A DNA stretch of 53,604 nt. It comes from Pseudomonadota bacterium. Its GTDB lineage: Bacteria; Pseudomonadota; Alphaproteobacteria; Rhizobiales; Xanthobacteraceae. Location: positions 1 through 53,604 of the forward strand of contig JAGXAJ010000022.1 of assembly GCA_018971625.1 (NCBI GenBank), read 5' to 3'. The notes beneath the pieces were generated by a model. That model made no database searches, was not told the DNA's origin, and saw only the letters and a list, made by a program, of their open reading frames with translations. Position numbers and translations under genes: made by a program. Shown piece by piece: positions 34,346 through 43,700 of the stretch (position 1 is the first letter of the stretch; each line of letters opens with the position of its first letter).

Positions 34346-35452
34346 TCAAGGACGCGCGACGATGCCCCCCGTCATCGGAATCGGGACGCCAGTCGTCGCG
34401 GGATAACTCAGCGGCAGGCCTTTCAGGCCGCGCGCGGCGAGAAAGCCAAAAGCCTGTGCTTCGATCGCGTCCGCGGACCAGCCGAACGCGTCGGCGGCCT
34501 CGACAGTCGCCGGCTGTAGCTGCTCGCGCAACATTCTGAGCATGGTAAGGTTGCGGGCGCCCCCGCCGGCTACGATCCAGCTCTTCGGCGGCTTTGGCAG
34601 GAGCGGCACGATCCGGGTGATCGCAGCGACCGTCAACGCAGTCAACGTCGCGGTGCCGTCGGGCGGCGACATCGTCGCATCCAGTTTGAGGGCCGCAAAA
34701 TCATTGCGGTCGAGTGATTTCGGTGGCTGCAGCGCAAAGAACGGCAGTTCCAGCACACGCGCGATCCAGGCCTGATCGGCGCGACCCTGCGCCGCCAGAC
34801 GACCTTCGCAATCGAACGGCTGGCTCATGACGCGGAACATGAAATCGTCGAGCAGCGCATTGCCGGGCCCGGTATCGCAGGCGATCAGGGTATCGGAGCC
34901 GTCGATATAGGTGATGTTGGCGACCCCGCCGATGTTAACCACGACGATCGGTCCTTCGCGTCCCAGCGATTGCGTCAGCGCGCGGTGATAGACCGGCACA
35001 AACGGCGCGCCTTGGCCGCCGGCCGCGACATCGGCGGCGCGGAAGTCATGCATGACCGGGATATGGATGGCCTTGGCAAGAGCTGTGGCGTCGCCGATCT
35101 GGACCGTCAGCCTTCGCTCGGGTCGATGCAGCACGGTCTGGCCATGGAAGCCAACGATATCGATATCCTCGCAGGTGATGTGATTCTGCGCGGTAAAGGC
35201 CGCCACCGCCTCGGCATGCGCCATGGTGACGGCGAACTCGGCCTCGCGCAGGATGCCGGGCCGCGCGTCGCGCTGCGGCAGATGGACCGCCTCGGTCAGG
35301 GCCTGGCGCAGCAGTCCACGCTCCCGGTCGGTGTAGGCCCGATAGCCCGAGGGACCAAAACCCCTGATCTGCTTGCCGTCGGTTTCGATCAAGGCGACAT
35401 CGACCCCGTCGAGCGAGGTGCCGCTCATCAGACCGATTGTCGTCAACATCAT
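34346..35452 (-). CDS. anmK: Anhydro-N-acetylmuramic acid kinase
   Basis: A 368-residue kinase that opens and phosphorylates 1,6-anhydroMurNAc to MurNAc-6-P in peptidoglycan recycling. TIGLMSGTSLDGVDVALIE is the signature ATP/sugar-binding start, with IVGFHGQTVLHRPE, HDFRAADVAAGGQGAPFVP, VVNIGGVANITYI and ACDTGPGNALLDDF. The two starts at 35452 and 35449 are equivalent. In relatives anmK is commonly the divergent neighbour of tyrS; here a 2.7-kb insert separates them. A 141-base gap without features lies between its stop and the hydrolase. Confidence 0.95.
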   Translation of the reverse strand: MMLTTIGLMSGTSLDGVDVALIETDGKQIRGFGPSGYRAYTDRERGLLRQALTEAVHLPQRDARPGILREAEFAVTMAHAEAVAAFTAQNHITCEDIDIVGFHGQTVLHRPERRLTVQIGDATALAKAIHIPVMHDFRAADVAAGGQGAPFVPVYHRALTQSLGREGPIVVVNIGGVANITYIDGSDTLIACDTGPGNALLDDFMFRVMSQPFDCEGRLAAQGRADQAWIARVLELPFFALQPPKSLDRNDFAALKLDATMSPPDGTATLTALTVAAITRIVPLLPKPPKSWIVAGGGARNLTMLRMLREQLQPATVEAADAFGWSADAIEAQAFGFLAARGLKGLPLSYPATTGVPIPMTGGIVARP

Positions 35453-35619
35453 CGCCAAAACGCCTTCGCGACGCCCTGCCCGCTAAGCTTGGCCGTACTG
35501 CCCTGATTCTTGGCCGAAAGACGCCCAGCTTGTGTCGAACAAGGCGGACAAAACCGAACTATCTCAAAAAACACATGTATTCAACGTGTTAAATGGAAGA
35601 TCGGGCCCCCTTATTCTAT

Positions 35620-35653
35620 ATTCACTGTCACTTGGGATTCACTGTCACTTGGG
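35620..35653. repeat. Perfect 17-bp tandem repeat
   Basis: ATTCACTGTCACTTGGG occurs twice back to back (35620-35636 and 35637-35653) with no mismatch. It lies about 550 bases upstream of the deaminase gene. Confidence 0.9.
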
Positions 35654-35721
35654 GCAGCGTCGGGGGCAGCAACCCGGCACGACTGCTATGCGGGAAGCAG
35701 CAGTCCCCAACAAAGTGACAG
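35642..35721. other. Nested inverted repeats upstream of the deaminase gene
   Basis: CTGTCACTT (35642-35650, inside the second tandem repeat unit) is the exact reverse complement of AAGTGACAG at 35713-35721, and GGGG follows the first while CCCC precedes the second. Inside them GACTGCT (35681-35687) pairs with AGCAGTC (35699-35705). A transcript could form a long stem with an inner hairpin. This may be a non-coding RNA, terminator or protein-binding site. Confidence 0.5.
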
Positions 35722-35953
35722 AAAACATTAAAAAGAAAAGCATTTGCCGCGAACTAGGTGAGCGACTCAGCAACCCGGCCCGTCAAAATTTAATCGATCT
35801 GCCCGCACCCGGCGCCTCCAAAAACGGACGCCATCCCGCTGTGCAGTCGTATAAGCGACCGTCAAATGCCTAACATTTTAAGGCTCAGCACCGCTTAAGC
35901 CCAAAGCAGAGCTTGCCCTCAAGTAAAGGTTGCGAGATATCAGCGCCAGCGTT

Positions 35954-36133
35954 TCAATTGAAAAGCGGGGCCGGCCTTCGTTCCGGGAGTTCGTCAGCGC
36001 GCGAAGATCCGCCGTCTGTTAGGTCGAGCCGATCCTCGGCGACAACAACGACAGAATTGGTGCGTTTGGCAGCACGTTTGGCGGTCTCGACGAGAAGTTC
36101 AAGTTCTTCCTTCCTAATCGCAACCTTTGCCAT
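35954..36133 (-). CDS. Small hypothetical protein divergent from the deaminase
   Basis: A 59-residue frame: MAKVAIRKEELELLVETAKR then AAKRTNSVVVVAEDRLDLTD, ending RPAPLFN. The first 25 residues form a likely amphipathic, charged helix; VVVVAEDRLDL would be a strand. ATG at 36133 has GGGGAG upstream at proper spacing, better than the longer start at 36169. I recognise no family. It is transcribed away from the deaminase and shares its roughly 70-base promoter gap. It could be a small regulator or antitoxin-like partner, or an unrelated accessory gene. Confidence 0.5.
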   Translation of the reverse strand: MAKVAIRKEELELLVETAKRAAKRTNSVVVVAEDRLDLTDGGSSRADELPERRPAPLFN

Positions 36134-36201
36134 CTCCGTCACTCCCCTGGCGATAGAATCGTCCCACATTTTCGAAACACATTGTTAATACCGGGTTTCC
36201 T

Positions 36202-37821
36202 ATGGCCAATCCACGACAACCAAAGCAATTCCCCGAACTCATCTTCGGTATAGTGGGCCCGATGGGCGTCGACATACAAGCAATTTGCGACAGTCTCGGA
36301 GCAGCGCTCCACTCTGTCGGCTATAGTGCCAAAATCATCCATCTCACTGCAGAGATGCTCCGAGCCGAGCGATACAAACTGCAGAAGTACCCCGTGGTCC
36401 CCCCAATCACGAAAGATTTCTATACGGACGTGAATTTCAAGATCAACTACGCAAATGCGTTGTGCAAGGAATTCTCCGACCCGGCGACTATGGCTCGCGT
36501 CGGACTTCGCGCGATCGGCGACCTTCGTGAAGCCCTGACAGGCTCGCGTAACTCACTTCCAAGCGAGGCAATCGCTTACGTTGTCCGGCAACTAAAACGT
36601 CCGGAAGAAGTTGCTCTGTTTCGAAAAGTCTATGGCCGTCAATTTGTTTTGATTTCAGCATACGGTCCATCCGAAAAGAGACAGCAGCTTTTGGAAGATC
36701 GCCTCCGCCATAGCCTCGTTCCAAGTAGTCCCCATCATGAAATTATCTGCAAGGCCACCGAGCTGATCGACAAGGATGCCAGAGAAGATGGCGAGGACTT
36801 TGGGCAAAACGTTCGAGAGACGTTTCACCTTGCTGACGTATTCATAGATGGGCTTATTCGCAACGAAATGGATCTTAAGCTCGATAGGTTCATACAGGCG
36901 CTGTTTGGCAAAACGGACATCGCACCGACAAAGGCTGAATATGGGATGTACGCCGCCCAATCAGCTGCGTTACGGTCATCGGACCTATCGCGTCAGGTTG
37001 GCGCAGCGGCGTTTTCGGATGATGGCGAAATGATAACTCAGGGCTGCAATGAGGTACCCAAAGCTTATGGCGGCACATATTGGGACACCGAGAGCCCCGA
37101 CTTTCGAGATGTGAAGCTGCGGCGTGATCCGAATGACGTCATTAAAAAAGAACTTTTGCGCGAGCTCTTCGATCGAATGGACCGCGGCGGCTTACTTTCC
37201 GACGAGGCAAAGAAAGCGGGAAGTCCCGCCGAAATGGTCGAAAAATTTACGAGGAAGAAGCGAAAGGGCTTGGAGGACACGGATGGCATCCTCGCATCTT
37301 GCGCTGTCTTGGACCTGACAGAATTCGGACGCGTGGTGCATGCGGAAATGTGCGCTATCTGCGACGCGGCCCGACTTGGCAGGAGCCTCAAGGGCAGCAC
37401 ACTGTTTGTGACGACCTTTCCCTGTCATAATTGCACAAAGCACATCCTCGCCTCAGGTATCCGGCGGGTGATCTACATCGAACCCTATCCGAAAAGTCGC
37501 GCACAAGAACTTCACAGCAACGAAATAAGCATAGAACGAGAAACGATCGGAAAGGTGTCTTTTTTGCCCTTCCTCGGCATCTCGCCGTTCCGTTACCGAG
37601 GCGTTTTTCAAAAAGGGCGCCGGAAGGACTATGATGGCAACGCGCTCGAATACATCGATAAAAACAACGTGCCCTTCCCAGTGATAAAGGGGATCTCTAC
37701 AGCCTACATCGAAAATGAAGCTCTCGAGTGGGGTAAGCTTGTTGTGGACTTCGAACCGGCCAGTCCAAGCGCCTCGAAGGCAAATGATCCGGATCCAGGA
37801 AAACACAGCTCCATAGCTTGA
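36202..37821 (+). CDS. AvcD-like anti-phage deoxycytidylate (dCTP/dCMP) deaminase
   Basis: A 539-residue two-domain protein. Residues 10-240 form a nucleotide-kinase-like domain opening LIFGIVGPMGVDIQAICDSL; its loop has the P-loop glycines but no lysine. Residues about 250-470 are a deoxycytidylate deaminase: ALRSSDLSRQVGAAAFSDDG, TQGCNEVPKAYGGTYW, then the zinc motif VVHAEMCAICDA (H380, catalytic E382) and TTFPCHNCTKHILASG (C408, C411). A charged insert separates GCNEVPK from HAE, as in long family members. In Vibrio and E. coli such proteins (AvcD, dCTP deaminase defence) convert dCTP/dCMP to dUTP/dUMP during phage infection, starving replication. The gene is AT-richer than its neighbours and sits alone between anmK and tyrS, suggesting transfer. 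A housekeeping dCMP deaminase is much shorter, so that reading is unlikely. Confidence 0.88.
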   Translation: MANPRQPKQFPELIFGIVGPMGVDIQAICDSLGAALHSVGYSAKIIHLTAEMLRAERYKLQKYPVVPPITKDFYTDVNFKINYANALCKEFSDPATMARVGLRAIGDLREALTGSRNSLPSEAIAYVVRQLKRPEEVALFRKVYGRQFVLISAYGPSEKRQQLLEDRLRHSLVPSSPHHEIICKATELIDKDAREDGEDFGQNVRETFHLADVFIDGLIRNEMDLKLDRFIQALFGKTDIAPTKAEYGMYAAQSAALRSSDLSRQVGAAAFSDDGEMITQGCNEVPKAYGGTYWDTESPDFRDVKLRRDPNDVIKKELLRELFDRMDRGGLLSDEAKKAGSPAEMVEKFTRKKRKGLEDTDGILASCAVLDLTEFGRVVHAEMCAICDAARLGRSLKGSTLFVTTFPCHNCTKHILASGIRRVIYIEPYPKSRAQELHSNEISIERETIGKVSFLPFLGISPFRYRGVFQKGRRKDYDGNALEYIDKNNVPFPVIKGISTAYIENEALEWGKLVVDFEPASPSASKANDPDPGKHSSIA

Positions 37822-38179
37822 ATGCTGAGCAATGAATGCTGACAGCACTGGATCTTACCATCCGGCGAAAATTGCAATTGGCTGCGAGAAAAGCCGAATG
37901 AGTGCTCTAACAATGGGGAATTCTTCGCATGTCGAACGTTTTCCTCACCACAACCAACGCAGCCGTGGCTCCCTCCCGATTCGTAGCCGGAACGATTTGT
38001 CAATGAGGCTCTTGATTTTCACGTTTGTTGCGTGGAGTGGTTGCGATACGTAGTTCCGACTGGACGCCTTCGATTGTGCCGAGGGGCGACGATCAGACCG
38101 TCCACCGGCAGCCTTTCTGATATGGTTCCGCAAATCCCTGCAAATAATGTGAAATAAGAATGATTCGAGTCGCCGAGAC
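37822..38179. other. Non-coding right flank of the insert and tyrS leader
   Basis: These 358 bases are AT-richer on the left and include an imperfect repeat GAATGCTGA just after the deaminase stop. Short frames on both strands show no family resemblance. The right part must contain the tyrS promoter. I found no convincing direct repeat shared with the left flank that would mark an attachment site. Confidence 0.4.
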
Positions 38180-39433
38180 ATGACAGCTTTTAAATCGGAT
38201 TTCTTGAATATTTTACAGGACCGCGGCTTCATCCATCAGTGTTCCGACTTCGACGGCCTGGACGCGCTGGCCGCAAAGGGCGCGGCCACCGCCTATGTTG
38301 GCTATGACTGCACGGCGCCGTCGCTTCATATCGGCAACTATCTCTCCATGATGATGCTGCACTGGTTGCAGGAAAGCGGCAACAAGCCGATCACGCTGAT
38401 GGGCGGCGGCACCACCATGGTCGGCGATCCCTCCGGCAAGGACGAAACGCGCGCGCTGCGCAGCGTCGCGGAAATCGAGGTCAACAAGGCCAGCATCCGC
38501 GGCGTGTTCGCCAAAGTGTTGCGCTACGGCTCCGGCCCCAGCGACGCGATCATGCTGGACAACGCCGAATGGCTGACGAAGCTGAACTGGATCGAAATGC
38601 TGCGTGACATCGGCCGGCACTTCTCGGTCAACCGCATGCTGACGATGGACTCGGTGCGCCTGCGCCTCGAACGAGAGCAGGAAATGAGTTTCATCGAGTT
38701 CAACTACATGGTCTGCCAGGCGTATGACTTCGTGGAATTGTCGCGCCGCGCCGGCTGCCGGCTGCAGATGGGCGGTTCCGATCAATGGGGCAACATCGTC
38801 AACGGCGTCGATCTTGGCCGCCGCATGGGCACGCCGCAATTGTTCGCGCTGACCACGCCTTTACTCACCACCGCGTCGGGCGACAAGATGGGCAAGACAG
38901 CGAAGGGCGCGGTCTGGCTCAACGCGGACCAGTTCAGCCCATATGATTTCTGGCAGTACTGGCGCAACGTCGAGGACGCCGACGTCGTCAAATTCCTGAA
39001 ACTGTTCACAACGCTGCCGATGAGCGAAGTCGCGAAGCTGACGGCGCTGAAGGGCAGTGAGATCAACGAAGCCAAGAAGGTGCTGGCGACCGAAGCAACC
39101 GCCCTGCTCCATGGGCGCGATGCCGCCAACATGGCGTCCGAGACCGCGCGGCAAACGTTTGAGGAAGGAGCGATCGCGGAAAACCTGCCGACGGTGGGAA
39201 TTCCGCGTGGCGAGATCGAGGCCGGCGCCGGCGTGCTGGCGCTGTTCGTCCGGGCCGGGCTTGTGGCTTCGAACGGCGAGGCGCGGCGGCAGATCAAGGG
39301 CGGCGGCCTGCGCGTCAATGACGTCGCGGTCACCGACGAGAAGATGATGCTGAAAGCCTCAGATATCACGACGGAAGGCGTCATCAAGCTGTCGCTCGGC
39401 AAGAAGCGTCACGTGCTGCTCAAACCTGCATAG
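38180..39433 (+). CDS. tyrS: Tyrosyl-tRNA synthetase
   Basis: A 417-residue class I aminoacyl-tRNA synthetase charging tRNA-Tyr. [20 protein letters not shown] contains the HIGH-type motif (HIGN), [18 protein letters not shown] and [20 protein letters not shown] bind tyrosine, and [14 protein letters not shown] is the KMSKS-type loop. The last 65 residues ([23 protein letters not shown]) form an S4 RNA-binding domain. [20 protein letters not shown] is the standard start in Bradyrhizobium. The gene is intact despite the insert upstream. Confidence 0.95.
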   Translation: MTAFKSDFLNILQDRGFIHQCSDFDGLDALAAKGAATAYVGYDCTAPSLHIGNYLSMMMLHWLQESGNKPITLMGGGTTMVGDPSGKDETRALRSVAEIEVNKASIRGVFAKVLRYGSGPSDAIMLDNAEWLTKLNWIEMLRDIGRHFSVNRMLTMDSVRLRLEREQEMSFIEFNYMVCQAYDFVELSRRAGCRLQMGGSDQWGNIVNGVDLGRRMGTPQLFALTTPLLTTASGDKMGKTAKGAVWLNADQFSPYDFWQYWRNVEDADVVKFLKLFTTLPMSEVAKLTALKGSEINEAKKVLATEATALLHGRDAANMASETARQTFEEGAIAENLPTVGIPRGEIEAGAGVLALFVRAGLVASNGEARRQIKGGGLRVNDVAVTDEKMMLKASDITTEGVIKLSLGKKRHVLLKPA

Positions 39434-39457
39434 CCGCATTCGCTTTTAGCGCCTTGT

Positions 39458-39483
39458 CAGGAAGCGCGGAAACGCGCTCCCTG
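39458..39483 (+). other. GNRA-capped hairpin after tyrS
   Basis: CAGG-A-AGCGCG-GAAA-CGCGCT-C-CCTG forms a ten-pair stem with one mismatch and a GAAA tetraloop, 24 bases after the tyrS stop. No T tract follows, so it may stabilise the mRNA end or be a Rho-assisted terminator. Confidence 0.45.
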
Positions 39484-39499
39484 CTCTCATAGACAAGAA

Positions 39500-40725
39500 T
39501 ACGCCGCTGCAAGATATCCCGACGACCACGCCCAAGCCGGCGCGCGTGGTGCTCAATATGCTCGCGCTTTGTTTCGCGCAGGCATTGGTCGGCCGCGGTC
39601 TCGGCGAAAGCTTTACGGTTTTCCTGAAACCCATTTCGGAAAACTTCGGCTGGGATCGCGCGCAGATGTCTCCGCCTATTCCCTGACACGGCTGGCGGGA
39701 GGGCTGACAGCTACTTTGGTCGGCCGGCTGTTCGACCACGCCGGCCCGCACACGGTCTGTGCGGCGGGCTTGGCGCTGCTTGGCGGGGCGTTCCTCGCCG
39801 CTTCGCGCGCAGACAAGCTCTGGCAGTTCCAGTTGAGCATCGGACTATGCGTCGGGATCGGCATCGCCTTCATCGGCAATGTTCCGAATTCGATCCCGCT
39901 CGGACGCTGGTCCGGGCCGCGGCTGCCGACCGCGATGGCCGTGGTGTATTCGGCGACCGGTGCCGGCGTGCTGGTGCTTCTGCCGGCGTCGCAGATCCTG
40001 ATCGACCATGCCGGCTGGCGCGGCGCCTACCAGATTTTTGCGCTCGGCCTGCTGGTTCCGCTCTCGCTATTGCCGTGGCGGCTGTTCTCGACGGGATCGC
40101 CGCATGTCGTGAAAAGAAGCGATCCCGATTTCGTCGACGAGGGCTGGACGCTGTTGAGCGCTCTGCGCCACCACGCCTTCTGGGCGTTGTTTGCGACCTT
40201 TTTCTTCACCGCGATCGGCATGTATGCGATCTCGGCGTAGATCGTCGCCTATCTGATCGACGCCGGCTTTCCGCCGCTGCAGGCGGCGACCGCCTGGGGG
40301 TTCAGCGGCGTGGTGCTGCTGTTCGGCATGCTCGCCGTCACGCAACTGGACCGCATGATCGGTCGCCGGCCGTCGGTGCTGATCAGCTACGCCATCTCGA
40401 TCATCGGGATCGGCCTGCTCTGGCTGCAATGGCATCCGAACTTCTGGCTGCTCGGCGCCTTCGTGCTCACCTTCGGCAGCATGATCGGCTCGCGCGGGCC
40501 GCTATTGACGGCGACGGCGATGAAGATCTTCCGCGGCGAGCGGGTCGGCACCATCTACGGGCACCATTTCGATTGGCAGCGGCCTCGGTTCGGCGTTCGG
40601 CTCCTGGAAGCGGCGGCCTGATCCACGACTGGACCCACAGCTACGATCCGCTGATCGCGTTCTCGCTGGCTGCGGTGTTCCCGGGAATGATTCCGTTCCT
40701 GCTGGTGCCGGCGCTGCGGCGCTAG
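39500..40725 (+). pseudogene. Major facilitator superfamily transporter, multiply disrupted
   Basis: An MFS permease of about 405 residues can be assembled from three frames. The N-terminal part (MLALCFAQALVGRGLGESFT, VFLKPISENFGWDRAQ) runs into a stop and continues after a shift near 39665 as SAYSLTRLAGGLTATLVGRL. An in-frame TAG at 40238-40240 then interrupts FFTAIGMYAISA-IVAYLIDA, where CAG would be expected. A further shift near 40580 separates ERVGTIYGHHFD from GGLIHDWTHSYDPLIAFSLA. No convincing start codon remains. The family is probably the oxalate/formate or cyanate-type antiporter-like MFS group, but substrate is unknown. Confidence 0.82.
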
Positions 40726-40766
40726 CCGCGATGCCTAAACCGCCCTGGACTGCCTATTGAGCGCGA

Positions 40767-43700
40767 TCAATTGTTGGGCGGAAGTTCGATCTGGTTGTTC
40801 TGCTTGCCGGTATTGAATTCAAAGATCTTGCGGAACACGCCCGGCGCCATTGCCGAAATCGGATTGACCCGCAATACCGGCGCGCCGGGCGTGCCGACCA
40901 CCTCATAGGTCACGCCGATCAGGCCCTCATTGCTGCCACCGCCGAGGAACAGGCCGACAATCGGAATCTGGCCGAACATGTTGTTCAGCCCATACATTGG
41001 CACGAAGGTACCGCTCATGCGCACCTGGTTGCCCGGATAATCGATGTTGCCTTCGATGGTGGCGCCGACCATCGGGCCCTTCACGACGCCTTCGCGGATC
41101 GTCCACTGGCCGTCTTGCCGGGTGAATTCCGCGCGCAACCGCGAGAATGCGACGCCGTTCGGGAGCGCCCCGGCGGGGCCCGCGGCGACCCGGTCGAGCG
41201 AAGCCTCGCCCTTGATGGTGAAATCGCGCACGTTGATCAAGCCTTCAGTAGCCCGCGGTTCGGTCGTTGGCGGTTCCATCGCCAGGGCAAGCTGGCCGCC
41301 GATCATCTTGGAATAGGTATCGGTGAAACGGAAGAAGGCGCCGGCGTCATTGGTCTGCAGATAGATCACCTCGCGGCCCTGGCCACCCGACGCGCGCCCG
41401 CGCATGTCAGCGGTCACCGGCGTATCGCGCCCGAGCTTGCCGCTCAGCGTGAAGCTCTTGATCGTTCCATTGCGCCGCGACACCTTGAGGTCGGCGCCGC
41501 GCAACGCCTCGCCTTCATAGCCGGCCACCGCACCGAGCTTCAGGTCGAGGTCGAAATCGAGATTCCTGGTCTTGCTTTTGGAATCGGCCTCCTTGCTCGA
41601 CATCGCCGATTTGAGGAAACCGCGACCGTCGAACACATCGCCACGCATGACGACCTTCATCACGCCGTCGCTGTTGCGGTCAGCCCTCAACGAGGCCTTG
41701 TCGCCTTCGGATGGAGAATAGGTCGGAAAGTTCGCGTTCATGAGATCGCCGTTCTGGTCGACCTCGAGCGATCCCTTGATCGATGCGCCGCCGCCTTCGA
41801 TGACAATGTCCTCGAAACGGGTTGATTGCGGCTTCTGCACCACGTTGAACGTGGCATGGGTCGACTTGCCCGGCAACTTGACCCAGCCCGGCAGAATGTT
41901 GTCGAGTTTCAACGCGGTCAGGTCGGCATCAATGCCGACCCGGCTGTCGGTTCCGATCTTGCCCGTCACCTTGATCGGAATGGCGCCGCTGATTGCGGGG
42001 CCGAGATCCAGTCCGAGCCGCGCGCGGCTCGCGTCGTCGAGGGTCCCCGTCAGCTTGATGTCTGCATCGCCGTCGCTCGGCTTGCGATAATCGAGCTGGG
42101 CTGGTTGCCCGTTGATCTTGACCTCGCCCTTGACCTGATAGCCCTGATTGTTGGCCACGACTTTCAGCGTGTTGGCCTCAAGCTTCTGGTTCATCACCAG
42201 CTTGTCGGCCGCGAACCCGCCGAGATCGGCGGTGATGGAATAGGTGGTGTCAGCCTTGGTGAGCTCGCGCTTGATCGGCATCCCGAGCGAGACGAGAGCG
42301 GAAACCGTTCCCTTGCTCGAATTGGGATCGATCAAGGTACCGGAGAATTCGCTGAGGCGATCCGAGGCGAGGATTTCGGCCGCGGCCGGCACCGGGCCGT
42401 CGATCCTGAACTTGACCCGCGCCGGCGACGGCTTGGGCGCCATATCCGGAACCTCGAACACAAGGTCCGAAATGCTGAGCTTGCGGTTCGCGGAGGTATC
42501 GACCGTCGCCTGCCCGATCGTCACCGTCGCCGTGCGGCCGGTGACATGCGCCTTCAGATCTGCATCGCGCACGGACGGCAGACCGTCCACCGGATGTAGC
42601 GCGACGCCCGATGCGACGATGTTGACGGAAAGGCCGTCATCCGGAATCGGCGGTCCGTGCCGCGATAGATTGTGCAGCGGCGAGTTGACGCCGATCTCGA
42701 TGCGCTGAAGCGCACCGCGCTCAACCCGTTCGACCACCCATTCGCGGACTTCCGGCACGATCAGGACCGGCCACATCCGCTTCAGCGCCGATGCCGACAT
42801 CGGGGTTCCCGCAAGGCCAAGCTGCAGCCGTGGCTCGTTCGAATAATCGATGCTGCCGGTGCCGGCGACACCGATCTCGCCGTTACTGATGTCGGCCTGG
42901 GTCAACAGCACCCGGTGCCTTGCGGTGTCGAAGCGCAACCCGATAGCGATGCGGTTGAAGATCAAAGGCGGTTCGTCGTCGATTCCCGCGAGCACGATGG
43001 TGCCGCCGCTCAGACCCATCTGCCAGTCGGTAATGTCGCCATTCGGCGGCTCCAGATGCGCAAGCAGCGTGATCCGGTTCGCGCCCGAGATAATCTTGAA
43101 GGGCGCGAGCAGCACGCGCCGTCCGGCGTCCCATTCGACTTCGGTTTCCATCGAGTCGATCGCCATCGGATAGTCAGGCGTGTCGCTATCGACGATGTGG
43201 CCGGCGCCTGCGGTGATCTTGCCCCGGAAATAGGTCGGCAAGCCGTCTCGGCCGAGTTCACCCTTCAATTCGCCGGTCAGCAGCAAGTCGGCGCTGTAAG
43301 TCAGATCCTTCAGCCGCAGCGCCAACAGAATATTCGAGGTCGAGACCTTGTCGGCCCGAATATCGACCGATCGCACGCCGTTGCTGGGAGCTCCCACCGC
43401 GACGCGCAGCAACCAGGCGTGGCTGCCCTCTTCGCCGATGCTCAACGCTACGCCGCCGCCTCTTGGCCGGCGCAGGCTGACGGTGATGTTGTCGAAGTTC
43501 CATTTGTTGCCGCGCTGCTGGTCGTCGACGATCAGCCTGCCGTTCTTCAAGCCGATTTCATTGAGCTTCTGTCCGTTGAGCCCGGTCAGGCTCAGACTGT
43601 CGAGCCAGTCGAGGCCGGCCAGCATTCCGTTGGATGTGGTAGCTTTATCAGTCGTCCCCGATGTGGCGCTGTGGGGCGCGGCGGCGGATGGCGGGGAAGG

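Larger units (their letters stand above)
35453..35953. other. AT-richer non-coding stretch at the left side of the accessory insert
   Basis: Base composition shifts visibly here from the GC-rich anmK to runs such as AAAACATTAAAAAGAAAAG. I accept no protein gene: a 113-codon frame from a GTG at 35532 has poor codon use and runs through the tandem repeats. The stretch contains the 17-bp tandem repeat and the hairpins listed separately, and it or the next 250 bases could encode a regulatory RNA for the deaminase. Confidence 0.45.

Noticed and set aside
35532..35873. 113-codon plus-strand frame in the accessory insert
   Set aside because: GTG start without a good ribosome site, weak codon use, and it crosses the tandem repeat and hairpins. 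No family match.
35453..38179. Attachment-site direct repeats or a tRNA target flanking the insert
   Set aside because: I compared both flanks by eye and found no convincing matching repeats and no tRNA gene.
37945..38232. 95-codon minus-strand frame between the deaminase and tyrS
   Set aside because: It overlaps the tyrS start, is rich in Arg and Ser, and I could not support it as an integrase or other remnant.
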